Source: Roseibium porphyridii
GTDB lineage: Bacteria > Pseudomonadota > Alphaproteobacteria > Rhizobiales > Stappiaceae
Length of the DNA stretch: 64,000 nt
Direction: 5' to 3'
Assembly: GCF_026191725.2 (NCBI RefSeq)
Contig: NZ_CP120863.1
Location: 3,576,001-3,640,000 of the forward strand
This document shows, in pieces, positions 17,023 to 25,712 of this stretch. The first letter of the stretch is position 1. Every line of letters begins with the position of its first letter. The translations under genes were made by a program, and so were the position numbers. The notes under the pieces were generated by a model that was given only the letters and a program-made list of their open reading frames with translations, made no database searches and was not told the origin of the DNA.

Positions 17023-18954
17023 TCAACGCGGGAACTTAAGCAACTTCGGCTGTTGTTGCTTGGATTTGTCTTTCGTCGAAAAATCGTCTTCCATGTACAT
17101 TTCAGCGATGTCCAGAGTGAACACAGAAATGTCCTTGCTCAGGCCTCGCAGCTGGCCTGACCAGATCTCCTTGACCGGGTATGTGCTGGCCAGGTTTTGA
17201 GCGACGGATTGGCTAAAAGCCAAACGAACCTTCTTGTCCTTGGCGACAGATTCTATTCGGCTGGCCGTATTGACCGTCGTTCCCATGACAGTGAAGGACC
17301 GGCGGAACTCCCCACCGATATCACCGACCAGAACAGGACCAGCGTTCAATGCCACCCGCAGATCGAGAATGGATTGGCCAGTTTTCCGGCGCAGGTCATC
17401 AAGCAGGCCGACAATCTCTCGCGATGCGTCGACAGCAGCCTGTTCCGGGTTGGCAACCGTGTTGGGCGCGTTCCAGACTGCCATGATTGCGTCACCGATA
17501 TATTTGTCGATGTAGCCGTGATGCGCCGTTATCACACGTCCGATCTCGTCAAAACAGGTATTGACCATCTTGACCACTTCTCCGTCGGCAAGACTGTCGG
17601 ACATCTTGGTGAAGCCCGCAATGTCGATAAAGGCGACAACAACCGTTCTCGTATCCCCACCCAATTCCGGAAGTTGCTCCGAATGCGCCATCTGCCGGAT
17701 CACATCAGGCGCCAGATAGTGGCTGAAAAGTCTGACCAAAGATCTCTGTTTGCGTTGTAATACCGCAACCTTGCCAGATGCCGCGACAACCATCGCCACG
17801 ATGCAGGCAACAGGTGCTACGCCCGGTGCGATCAGAAAACCAAACTCCAACCCCGCCAGGCTGATCCCCAGCGCAGCTGCGATCCCTCCAATTGCGACCA
17901 ATGGCAAAGTCATCAGGGGTAACATGAGACCGGCAAATGCTCCGGCGATCGCAAATGCGATGGCAAGGCCCCATAGCAGACCAGTTGGCGGTTCAAGCGC
18001 GACACGGCCAGTTAGGGCCGCCCCCACAAGGTCGGCCAGGATGAAAACACCTGCCGTTTGCGCCTGTACTCTGGGCCGTCCGCTCTGCCCAGTTTCAACC
18101 TGATCGGCCGCGGCAACCGGCAAGAAACGGTCCGAATATAGATGCTCGTCTTCGAACGGGATCAAACTACCGATCAGGATGATCCGTCCTCGGGCAAACT
18201 CCTTAAGTTTTTCGCGCCCCTCCTCGCTTTCCATCATGGTCAACACATCGATCATGGAAAGATAGGGTATTGAGGAGGACAGTCGGGCATCGGGAATTGC
18301 CGTGTAGGTTTCCGACATTGAAGACCTTGCCGCCCCCAACAAGGCATCAATCAAGTATGGCGACTGTGCGAGCGGCAGCTGAGGCGTGTGACTGCGCACA
18401 ACGCCATCGCTGTCGGTAGAAATGATAACGGAGCGGACACCACCACTGCCAGCTGCGGCAGTGAACCGTCTGTGCGGCACACCGACCTCGGTATGCGCGA
18501 TAAAAACCCTGCCGCGATTGGCAAAAAGAAAGCGCTGAAACGGAAGATCGAAGCCGCGCAGGCTTTCTTCTCCAGTCTCGGGATAAACAAAGGAATCCGC
18601 GCTGTAGGCGAAAACAAAATCAAAACCGAGCGCGACAGCACCAGAATCAAGTATCGCCTGACCGGTTTCAGCCAAAACCGGTGTCATCAAGACCCGCGGA
18701 TAGGGTGAAAGTCGGTCTGAATCGAGCGCCGTCTGATCCAATCCGATCACGGCAACTGGTGCTGATGCAGAAGGTTGCGCACCACCCATAATGGCTCTGA
18801 TCTGAAAAAGCCGGTCAGTGAACCAACCTTCCCAAATAGCCTTTTTCGCAGACAGGCCGGCGATAACACCGATGGCCATCGCAACACATGCAATGAGCAC
18901 GATGAGCTGTTTCCGGCCGAATGCTGCGTCTGCAATCCGGCCCGCAAAGGTCAT
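17023..18954 (-). CDS. CHASE2-domain class III adenylate/guanylate cyclase
   Basis: A 643-residue membrane sensor cyclase. One transmembrane helix near residues 17-38 is followed by a periplasmic CHASE2 domain (about 40-320, with PVAVIGLDQTALDSDRLSPY and GAVALGFDFVF). Three more helices (about 325-395) precede a cytoplasmic class III cyclase domain (about 430-620). Both metal-binding aspartates are present (FIDIAGFT and YIGDAIMAVW), as are the purine-site Lys of DKYIGD and the NTASRIE Asn/Arg pair. At the second purine-recognition position there is Thr (GTTVN) rather than Asp, the pattern of class IIIb cyclases. It is expected to make cAMP in response to an envelope signal. The ATG overlaps the stop of the upstream secreted-protein gene. 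Confidence 0.92.
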   Translation of the reverse strand: MTFAGRIADAAFGRKQLIVLIACVAMAIGVIAGLSAKKAIWEGWFTDRLFQIRAIMGGAQPSASAPVAVIGLDQTALDSDRLSPYPRVLMTPVLAETGQAILDSGAVALGFDFVFAYSADSFVYPETGEESLRGFDLPFQRFLFANRGRVFIAHTEVGVPHRRFTAAAGSGGVRSVIISTDSDGVVRSHTPQLPLAQSPYLIDALLGAARSSMSETYTAIPDARLSSSIPYLSMIDVLTMMESEEGREKLKEFARGRIILIGSLIPFEDEHLYSDRFLPVAAADQVETGQSGRPRVQAQTAGVFILADLVGAALTGRVALEPPTGLLWGLAIAFAIAGAFAGLMLPLMTLPLVAIGGIAAALGISLAGLEFGFLIAPGVAPVACIVAMVVAASGKVAVLQRKQRSLVRLFSHYLAPDVIRQMAHSEQLPELGGDTRTVVVAFIDIAGFTKMSDSLADGEVVKMVNTCFDEIGRVITAHHGYIDKYIGDAIMAVWNAPNTVANPEQAAVDASREIVGLLDDLRRKTGQSILDLRVALNAGPVLVGDIGGEFRRSFTVMGTTVNTASRIESVAKDKKVRLAFSQSVAQNLASTYPVKEIWSGQLRGLSKDISVFTLDIAEMYMEDDFSTKDKSKQQQPKLLKFPR

Positions 18955-19637
18955 TTCACGATGACTACCGCAGTTTCTCGTCCAACCTGAACGGGATCAA
19001 TGGTGATCTTTCGCATGACAACGCCGTAGTCCGGCGCTTTGCCTTGTAGAAACAGTTCGACTTCGACGGATTCGTCTTCTTCGACACGATCCGGCATTTC
19101 GGTCAGAATGTTATCGAGCACGTCAAACCGCTTGGGAGCACCACCGCCGAAGGAAACGAAAACCTTGTCGTATTCTTCACGCAGCTTGTTGTCGAAACGC
19201 AGCATCAGGGACGCCGCTTTCTTGTTCTCAAGGGTCAGACCCCGAAGGGTTACCGTCAATCCCTTGTCGGCCTTCTCATCACCTGAGCCACTTTCAGCCT
19301 GGAGACAATTGCCTGCTCTGAGCAGCTTTTCTTCGCCGCCATCAAGAGTGTAGCCGTCTGAAGAAACATTCACGACGCCAGCCATCAAGCGCACTTCCTG
19401 ACAGGCACCGTAGCTGAGCAAATCGATATGGCCAGACTTGCCAAGATCAATCACGTCACCCGGCATCAGTTCTTCAAATGCGGAAACACCAATGCCTTCC
19501 GACTTGTCCAGAACAAGCGCAACAGGATCAGCAAAGGCAGTGCTCACGGAAGCGACCAGCCCGACAGAAAACACGGATCCGATAGCGGCAGCCTTCATAC
19601 ATCGTCCCAAAGGAATATTTTTGAATGAATACGTCAT
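18951..19637 (-). CDS. Secreted protein of unknown function (possible FecR-like fold)
   Basis: I do not recognise this protein with certainty. ATG 19637 is chosen as start because GGGAG lies six bases upstream, giving 228 residues. A frame reaching 19706 has no ribosome site. A signal peptide (KAAAIGSVFSVGLVASVSTAFADP) cleaves near residue 38. The mature part includes PGDVIDLGKSGHIDLLSYG and QEVRLMAGVVNV, which resemble the short beta repeats of FecR-type periplasmic domains. An RFDNKLREEYDKVFVSFGG segment and a beta-rich acidic end follow. Its stop overlaps the cyclase start (ATGA), so both are made together. It could be a periplasmic ligand or regulator for the CHASE2 sensor, which is inference from coupling only. 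Confidence 0.75.
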   Translation of the reverse strand: MTYSFKNIPLGRCMKAAAIGSVFSVGLVASVSTAFADPVALVLDKSEGIGVSAFEELMPGDVIDLGKSGHIDLLSYGACQEVRLMAGVVNVSSDGYTLDGGEEKLLRAGNCLQAESGSGDEKADKGLTVTLRGLTLENKKAASLMLRFDNKLREEYDKVFVSFGGGAPKRFDVLDNILTEMPDRVEEDESVEVELFLQGKAPDYGVVMRKITIDPVQVGRETAVVIVK

Positions 19638-19800
19638 CTCGGTCTCCCAAGTTAAGTGCTGTTCGGCAGTCGGCGACAAGGTGCCAAAGCCGTTCTTGTG
19701 AAACAAGTTATATCAGAGTGTGGCAATTTGAGTGTGGCTATGGTCACACAAAGGAGTTTTTCGCGCCAAATCAAGCAAACACCGTGCAGATGATGCGCAT

Positions 19801-21417
19801 CTATCCAGCTGGCTGAGTGTAGACCCCGGCGATCCCGATACCGCTCGCAGCGGTCCTGATCAGTTTCAGTAGACTTGGCAGGAGCTCAGGACTGAGCGCT
19901 TTTCCGTCAAGCGCAGACAGAACGCCAACAAGCTGCACCATCGGTTTGTTCGACCGCACCAAAATGATGTGATCCGCGCCAAATGGCAAAGCTGCGCGCA
20001 AGTTGAGGCCATAGGGTTTGTCTGCATCAAGCAGCGAATCCTTACCCAAGGGGTCTGCTCTCTTGTCCGGCGCCAGCAACCGCATGGTCCCGTCAGCTTC
20101 CAATGCGAACACCGTCATGTAACCACCTTCGTCGGACGTCAAACCAACCTTGAAGGCAGCTCCTTCCGGGATATGACCAACGGAAGGCTGCAATTTTCCT
20201 TCAATGGGCTGCACGTCCCTAGAAAGCGCATAAAGATCGGAAAGCAGCACCCATTTTGTGACCACATTTGCAAATCGATCTGCATTTTGTGCCTGACCGC
20301 GAAGAACAACGTCGCCAAACTTGGTCAGAACGTCTCCCTCTTCAACGTCCCAGAAAAGATCTGCATTTTCACTGCCTGCAATCTTCAGTCTTCCAGAATG
20401 AAGCGTTGCCAGGTTTTCAAGGATCGGACGTGCGGCATCGGCACTGGCAGAAAGTGTCAGCTCGTAGACGCGACCTTCCAGAAAAGTGTCTTCCACGCGC
20501 GGCAGGACGGCTGCGCGGCTGTCACCGCCAACACTGAGGCTTGGGGATTGCCTGCCTTCGGTTGCAACACGAACCGTCTCCTGCAAGAACCGGCTCAGCT
20601 CGGCCATTGAGATGCCACCATCCCGGTCGAGATCGGCACGTCCTTCAACACCGCGCGCAAAAGCCCAGCTCAAAGCTCCTCGCGGTTCGCCACCAATCAT
20701 CAATTCGGGAATAACCTGACCGTCGACAGTCGCCCCAACATAGATGACATTGGGCAGTTCCTGAAGATCTTCAGAATTGGTCTCGACCAGCACTGGATGA
20801 ACAGGTGCGGAGCGCAAGACGTCATTCTCAAATGGCGGTAAGCCGATGAGCCTTGTTCCCAGCCGTGTGACACGCGGGTCAATCGAGCGGGTCATTGTTC
20901 CGGAATGGCAGCTATCGGCAATAACCATGACTCTGCGCTGTCCGGCCGCACGCAACATGGCCGCGATGTCGTCGTCCCTCAGGCGTTCTCCGTTGCCAGG
21001 TGCCGACACATCAAACCCTGCGAGCAAAAAAACCTCGTCCAGGCCGTCTTCTTCAGAACCTTCGAGCCACTCCGCCTCTTGCGCTCCATGACCTGCATAA
21101 GACAAGACCAGCACATCATCGGGTCCTGAACGGGCAACCAGTTCCTGCCAAGACGTTAGAATGGCGGCGCGCGACGCGTCGTCATCAAAAAGCGTTGTCA
21201 GATCTTGAACGCCGGCTGCGGTCAGAGTCTCGGCAATATCCCTTGCGTCGTTCACCGCTCCCTTGAGCGGTGAAACGTGACGATAGGCATCAATACCGAT
21301 TACCAGCGCCCGCCATTCACCTGCGGTGGCTGTTGCAGCGAATGCAAACAGACACAGCATAGATGCGGCCATATGTTGGAACCCCAACCGGCCCAAATGT
21401 CGGATCGCTGATCTCAT
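19801..21417 (-). CDS. Secreted caspase-family (C14) peptidase with EF-hand-like loop and DUF4384-like tail
   Basis: A 538-residue protein with an N-terminal signal peptide (about 32 residues). The caspase p20-type domain (35-280) starts EWRALVIGIDAYRHVSPLKGA. The catalytic dyad is visible as His110 in SYAGHGAQE and Cys170 in ADSCHSG, so it should be active. Soon after comes a complete EF-hand-like calcium loop D-L-D-R-D-G-G-I-S-M-A-E (262-273). The C-terminal third (about 310-500) resembles DUF4384 (GGYMTVFALEADGTMRLLAPD ... LPFGADHIILV). Bacterial caspase-like enzymes (metacaspase/orthocaspase groups) usually cleave after Arg or Lys and many need Ca2+. The substrate is unknown. The gene lies 23 bases after a small lipoprotein gene and is probably co-transcribed with it. 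Confidence 0.9.
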   Translation of the reverse strand: MRSAIRHLGRLGFQHMAASMLCLFAFAATATAGEWRALVIGIDAYRHVSPLKGAVNDARDIAETLTAAGVQDLTTLFDDDASRAAILTSWQELVARSGPDDVLVLSYAGHGAQEAEWLEGSEEDGLDEVFLLAGFDVSAPGNGERLRDDDIAAMLRAAGQRRVMVIADSCHSGTMTRSIDPRVTRLGTRLIGLPPFENDVLRSAPVHPVLVETNSEDLQELPNVIYVGATVDGQVIPELMIGGEPRGALSWAFARGVEGRADLDRDGGISMAELSRFLQETVRVATEGRQSPSLSVGGDSRAAVLPRVEDTFLEGRVYELTLSASADAARPILENLATLHSGRLKIAGSENADLFWDVEEGDVLTKFGDVVLRGQAQNADRFANVVTKWVLLSDLYALSRDVQPIEGKLQPSVGHIPEGAAFKVGLTSDEGGYMTVFALEADGTMRLLAPDKRADPLGKDSLLDADKPYGLNLRAALPFGADHIILVRSNKPMVQLVGVLSALDGKALSPELLPSLLKLIRTAASGIGIAGVYTQPAG

Positions 21418-21440
21418 GTCATACTCGCAAAAGGACTGCG

Positions 21441-21725
21441 TTAGCCCCAGGAGCCGCCGCCGCCGCCGCCAGGACTGTCATTGCCACCGCCGCCGCCGCT
21501 GTCATTGCCACCGCCGCCGCCGCCGCTGTCGTTCGAACTGTCGCGAAGTGACGGGTCATTGATCGGGTCAACAACCGGACGGGTTGTCGATCTTGTTGTG
21601 GTGGAGGCATTCGCCGCGGCTGGCTGTGCAACCGGGTTTGGATTCGGGTTCTGCTGCGTCTGGCAGCCCGCGACCAGAAGTGCGGCCATCCCAGCCAGAG
21701 GTATTAAACGCAGTAGTGAATTCAT
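21441..21725 (-). CDS. Small glycine-rich lipoprotein between two caspase genes
   Basis: A 94-residue protein with a lipoprotein signal (AALLVAGC, Cys at residue 21). A Pro/Asn/Ala-rich spacer and a Thr/Arg segment TTTRSTTRPVVDP follow. The tail is almost only Gly with regularly spaced Asn-Asp-Ser, repeated three times. No enzymatic fold is possible in such a sequence. A good AAGGAG-type ribosome site precedes the ATG (on the minus strand, just upstream of 21725). It may be a flexible surface or periplasmic tether. Its Arg residues are the kind of site a caspase-like protease could cut, which makes it a speculative substrate. Low complexity means homology would be hard to detect. Confidence 0.75.
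   Translation of the reverse strand: MNSLLRLIPLAGMAALLVAGCQTQQNPNPNPVAQPAAANASTTTRSTTRPVVDPINDPSLRDSSNDSGGGGGGNDSGGGGGNDSPGGGGGGSWG
21453..21530. repeat. CCG/GCC-triplet repeat tract in the lipoprotein gene
   Basis: The tail-coding DNA is built from runs of GCC/CCG triplets interrupted by blocks of the kind CTGTCATTGCCA. It encodes GGGGGG-ND-S units. Tandem triplets of this type change copy number by slippage in frame, so the length of the Gly tail may vary between strains. Confidence 0.7.
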
Positions 21726-21805
21726 CGTCTTTCTCCTTAGCCCCCGGAAATATTACTCCGGTAAAAACTGACCGAATGCTCCAACTCAAAAACGTCGATC
21801 AACCC

Positions 21806-21832
21806 AAAAACCTTCCCAAATAGACTTGGGAA
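21806..21832 (-). terminator. Rho-independent terminator after the caspase-Sel1 gene
   Basis: Read on the minus strand, 11 bases beyond the stop at 21843, the stem TTCCCAA/TTGGGAA with a 6-base loop is followed by GG and five T residues. It would end or attenuate the transcript of the large caspase gene, so the lipoprotein and second caspase need read-through or a promoter near 21726-21805. A small hairpin CCGGA/TCCGG also lies there (21744-21761). Confidence 0.6.
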
Positions 21833-21842
21833 AATCGAAAAT

Positions 21843-24554
21843 TTAGAACAGATCGTAACGTGGACGGCTCTGTTCCCACTGATGTTTAACCAATGAAATG
21901 ACGGCCTCGTCACCCTGAACCGGTTCACGGCCACTCGCCTCAAAGAAGGCTGCCAGCGCCTCGCGGGTTTTCCTGCCAGGCTGACCATCCACGGGCCCGG
22001 GCGCAAAACCCAAATCCGTCAATGCTTGCTGCAACACTTTGGCTTTCAACCTCTTGTCCGCATCTTTCAGCGATCCGGTGGCCTTGTCGGCTGCTTGCGA
22101 AGAGGGATCGACAGCGACGGCCATTGCAAGCATCCTGATGCGATCACGTGCAGCACCCTCACCGGACTGCTTGCCGAGCATGAATGCCGTGTTGAACGCA
22201 CCCCAGGCATCACCGCGTTGTGCGCTTTCCCGGAACCATTTGGTTGCCTCTTCGGGACTTTTTTCCACGCCTTGGCCGTTGAAATACAGCAGTCCAATCG
22301 CAGTTCCCGCTGCCGGATGACCACCGTCATGCGCTTTCATGAACCAACCGAGAGAGGCTTCAAAGTCCTGCGGAACACCTTTTCCTTCTCGGTAAAGGGT
22401 CCCCATGTTCAGGAAGCCGTAGATGTCATCGCGAGATGCAGATCTGTTGTAATAGTAGACAGCCCTATCGACATTCTCGCCAACGTGTTGGCCGCGAAGA
22501 TAAAATCCGCCGATCGCATTGTAAGAAAATGTGTGTCCGGCCTCTACGGATTGCAGAAGCTTTTCCAGACCCGCTTCTTCATTTTGGGCAGTGCCTTCCC
22601 CTCTGATCTCAGCCATGCCGAGAGAATGAAGCGCATAGGCATCACCACGTTCGGCAGCCTTGCGGTAAAGCTCAACCGCCTTTTCACGGTTCCGATCGAT
22701 ACCGGCACCGAGATAATACATGCGTCCCAGAACCTGACCTGCTCGGACATGACCCATTTGGTAGGCCTGCTCAAAATAAGCGCTCGCCTGTTCCAGATCT
22801 CCGGCGGCAAATGCGCCGCGCCCTCGCTGGAAAACAAACCTGCCAAATTCGGGATAGGCAGCCATGGCAGCGGCACAAGCCTTGTCCACGGCCTCCGGAT
22901 CCAGGTCGTTGGCCAACCGGCCCTCGGTAACGGCCTGGAGATCGAAAGGCTGTGTCGCCAACTGATCACACTGTGTGACACGCGGCTGGACAATCTGTGT
23001 GAGTGTCGCTGACTGACCGGCGGCCGCAGGCAATTCGAGCGAGAACTTTCCGGCCTCGGTCTCACTGCCGATCTGGGGACGCACAGTCAGCGTCGGCAGA
23101 GCCGATACCGGAAACCGGTCGCCACTTTGAAGAAGCCTTCCTTCTGATGAAAGCTGTAGATCCGGATCAACGGAAACAACCTTCAGCCAGTCGCTGGTTG
23201 CCGGCAGGCCGTCTGCTGGCGCTTCCGGATAAACGGGAACCGGTCCAACTCCGATATCCGCATCAACGGCACCGGAGGTGGCCTGATCCGTCAGCCAGGC
23301 CAACAAGTCCTGGAGGCGCTTGGCGCGGTCTTCCTGGTCCTTGTTGTCGTCAACAGGCTCTGCTGCCTGGGCAACCGTGATTGAGGCGATTGCGTTGGCC
23401 GTGCCACCCCACTGGTCCTTGACCTCATATCCGATCAGCTCGACGTCTCCCGTACCGGACTGCGCAGGCACAAATTCCAGACTGGCCAATTCAGATGCGC
23501 CAATGATGTCGCCTTCAGAAACGACAGCTCCACCCGGCAAACGCAACTCACCTTTTTCAGGAGAAAGCGTCAAAGTCGCCTGTAGACTGCCACCTTCGGG
23601 TTGCACAGGTTCAGGTATTCTGAGCGGCACTGCTTCCTCACCGGCGGAAACCGTTACCCGGTGATGGGCTGTCACAATCGGTTCCGGCTTTGGCGGAACA
23701 AAGTAAAAATTTGTGACGAGCGTAGAGTCCTCATAAGGGATCTGCTGGCCGCCTGTTTTTTTGACAACCTCATCGCGCACCTTGGTCATGAGATCCTTGA
23801 TCTCTAGCGCAGGATTGAGAGCATGGCCAACCACAGACGTGGTGAAAGGGCTCATGGGCCCCTCGCCGTCAAAAGCTACCTGACCCGGCCGCGTTGCGTA
23901 TGAAATGAATGCGCCGAGCTTATTGGGGATACGTCTGAGCCCACGGGTCTTTCCGAGGGAATACTCCTCCTCACCCCAGAACAAGCTGCCGATTTCAAAC
24001 GGATTGTCGCGGCAGGCATCCAGCATCACGATTTGCAGGCTGGAAGCAGCCTTCATGTAGTCGAGCAGGTGCGAAACCTTCAAACTTTCAAATTCCAGAT
24101 CATATTCGGACGTCAATTTCGCATCGACCGGCAAGATGAAATTGGATTCTCCAACCTGAAGCGCGTGACCGGAATAATAAAACAATGCCGTATCACCGTC
24201 TTTCAGTTCACGAAGAAACCTCCGAACGACTTTCTCAAGCTCTTTCTTGCTAAGGTTCTTACCGATCGTGACATCAAAATCAGCCTCACGCAGCACCTTT
24301 GAAATTGCCAGCGTGTCGTTGATCGGATTTACCAAAGGCTCGACATACTCATAGTCCTGGTTACCGATGACCAGTGCCACTCTTCGCCCGTCTTCCGGTG
24401 TGGGTGCCGCAAGTGCGTATTGGCCGGGTAAAGCAAGGCTAAGCGGCAGACTGATCAATCCGATCCGTACAGCCCTGCGAAGCCTGGCAAGTGGTTTTGG
24501 AGCTTTTGGTCCGGCGGACCGGAGCACGATTGGATGCGATTTCCGATTTTGCAT
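21843..24554 (-). CDS. Secreted caspase-family protein with Ig/cadherin-like region, Sel1 repeats and peptidoglycan-binding-like tail
   Basis: A 903-residue multidomain protein, the first gene of the block. An N-terminal signal (cleavage near ALAAPTP, residue 50) leads to a caspase domain (about 55-290) with His130 in YYSGHAL and Cys181 in LDACRDNPF, both intact. A beta-rich Ig/cadherin-like segment follows (about 295-395, KDQWGGTANAIASITV), then a Pro-rich linker. At least five Sel1-type repeats occupy about 590-800 (GRMYYLGAGIDRNREKAVELY, GLLYFNGQGVEKSPEEATKWF). The end (about 850-885) resembles a peptidoglycan-binding-1 repeat (LQQALTDLGFAPGPVDGQPGRKTREAL). The protein is probably periplasmic. 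Sel1 repeats usually bind partners; the tail may hold it at the wall. It is divergent from the GNAT gene. Confidence 0.92.
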   Translation of the reverse strand: MQNRKSHPIVLRSAGPKAPKPLARLRRAVRIGLISLPLSLALPGQYALAAPTPEDGRRVALVIGNQDYEYVEPLVNPINDTLAISKVLREADFDVTIGKNLSKKELEKVVRRFLRELKDGDTALFYYSGHALQVGESNFILPVDAKLTSEYDLEFESLKVSHLLDYMKAASSLQIVMLDACRDNPFEIGSLFWGEEEYSLGKTRGLRRIPNKLGAFISYATRPGQVAFDGEGPMSPFTTSVVGHALNPALEIKDLMTKVRDEVVKKTGGQQIPYEDSTLVTNFYFVPPKPEPIVTAHHRVTVSAGEEAVPLRIPEPVQPEGGSLQATLTLSPEKGELRLPGGAVVSEGDIIGASELASLEFVPAQSGTGDVELIGYEVKDQWGGTANAIASITVAQAAEPVDDNKDQEDRAKRLQDLLAWLTDQATSGAVDADIGVGPVPVYPEAPADGLPATSDWLKVVSVDPDLQLSSEGRLLQSGDRFPVSALPTLTVRPQIGSETEAGKFSLELPAAAGQSATLTQIVQPRVTQCDQLATQPFDLQAVTEGRLANDLDPEAVDKACAAAMAAYPEFGRFVFQRGRGAFAAGDLEQASAYFEQAYQMGHVRAGQVLGRMYYLGAGIDRNREKAVELYRKAAERGDAYALHSLGMAEIRGEGTAQNEEAGLEKLLQSVEAGHTFSYNAIGGFYLRGQHVGENVDRAVYYYNRSASRDDIYGFLNMGTLYREGKGVPQDFEASLGWFMKAHDGGHPAAGTAIGLLYFNGQGVEKSPEEATKWFRESAQRGDAWGAFNTAFMLGKQSGEGAARDRIRMLAMAVAVDPSSQAADKATGSLKDADKRLKAKVLQQALTDLGFAPGPVDGQPGRKTREALAAFFEASGREPVQGDEAVISLVKHQWEQSRPRYDLF

Positions 24555-24834
24555 TACGTCCTCAGCGCTGTAACCTCGACGATACTTTAGCGCTCAAGCA
24601 GATGTCAGACTGTGACAAACCTCACAAGGAGATCGATCTTGCCGATACGATCAGCGCCCCGCGATAGTATGCCCTAGCGTAAAGTGATGCACACTTGCCG
24701 CGTGGAAGCAAGCCAAGCCTAGGGTGCAAAAGCTGTTTTCATTTTTCCATTTCAATTGTTGACCCGCAGATTTTCAATCAAACCGAGTCATTCTAAGATT
24801 CGACAACCCACACATCAGGACACCCGGATTATCC

Positions 24835-25686
24835 ATGACCACCGAGCTCCAAGTCCGCCAGTTGACCGAAAACGAAATCCACGTCCCTCTTTCAATGGCC
24901 ATGGAGGAAGGATGGAATCCGGGTTTGGAGGATGGACCGGCATTCTTTTCAGCAGATCCAACTGGCTATTTCGCCGGAGAAATCGATGGCAAGCTCGTCA
25001 ACGTTATCTCAGGTGTGCGTTATGGAAACGGGTATGGTTTTATCGGGCTTTATATTTGCAAACGTGAATTCAGGACAAAAGGCTACGGCCATCAAATATG
25101 GCATCATGCAATGTCATATCTGGGAACGCGCGTCATAGGTCTTGATGCTGTCAACGAACAGACCGCCAGTTACGCAGAGCACGGCTTCAAGTCCATCTAC
25201 CGGAACATCCGGCAAATCGGCACATCCACGTGTGACACACCCATGGATCCGCGCATTGCACCTCTTGGACGAGGCATATTCCCGTCGATCAGGGACTACG
25301 ACCAACGCTTTTTTCCCGCAGAACGCGAAGACTTTCTGAAGCGGTGGACAGATCCCATGAGCGAAACCCGAAAAGGCTTCGCCTTTGTCGAAGACGGTAT
25401 CGTGATGGGCTACGGTGTGATCCGCCAATGCCATGAAGGTTTCAAAATCGGTCCCCTTTTCGCCGACACTCCAGAGATTGCGGACACCTTGTTCAGGGCC
25501 CTGGCAGGTCAGGTTAAAGGGCAATTTGTGATACTGGATACGCCCGAACCCAATGCAGCGGCACTTCTGCTTGCAGAGAAATACGAATTGTCTCCCGAAT
25601 TCGAAACCTTTCGCATGTATCGGGGAAAAGCGCCCGAGCTGCCACTGGACCAAATGTTCGGAATTACCACATTCGAACTAGGCTAG
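24835..25686 (+). CDS. GNAT-family N-acetyltransferase, two-domain type
   Basis: A 283-residue acetyl-CoA-dependent acyltransferase of unknown acceptor. The N-terminal GNAT domain (about 5-135) shows the AMEEGWNPG start, GFIGLYICKREFRTKGYG (the acetyl-CoA-binding motif A region, R/Q-x-x-G-x-G/A type) and a LGLDAVNEQTASYAEHGF-like end. The second domain (about 170-280) resembles the Acetyltransf_18 type, with GYGVIRQCHEGFKIGPLFAD followed by LDTPEPNAAALLLAEKY. This arrangement is known in YitH-like proteins, several of which act on polyamines or small metabolites. It lies alone, 280 bases from the divergent caspase gene. Confidence 0.85.
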   Translation: MTTELQVRQLTENEIHVPLSMAMEEGWNPGLEDGPAFFSADPTGYFAGEIDGKLVNVISGVRYGNGYGFIGLYICKREFRTKGYGHQIWHHAMSYLGTRVIGLDAVNEQTASYAEHGFKSIYRNIRQIGTSTCDTPMDPRIAPLGRGIFPSIRDYDQRFFPAEREDFLKRWTDPMSETRKGFAFVEDGIVMGYGVIRQCHEGFKIGPLFADTPEIADTLFRALAGQVKGQFVILDTPEPNAAALLLAEKYELSPEFETFRMYRGKAPELPLDQMFGITTFELG

Positions 25687-25712
25687 CCGTCTTTAGAGCA
25701 TTGAGGGCAAAC

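Noticed and set aside
21453..21530. Regular repeats resembling a small CRISPR or satellite
   Set aside because: They are in-frame triplet repeats inside a lipoprotein gene, without spacers of constant length.
22026..23012. Plus-strand open frame of 328 codons inside the caspase-Sel1 gene
   Set aside because: Antisense to the Sel1 repeat region, which is clearly protein-coding; composition is Cys/Arg/His-rich and unlike real proteins.
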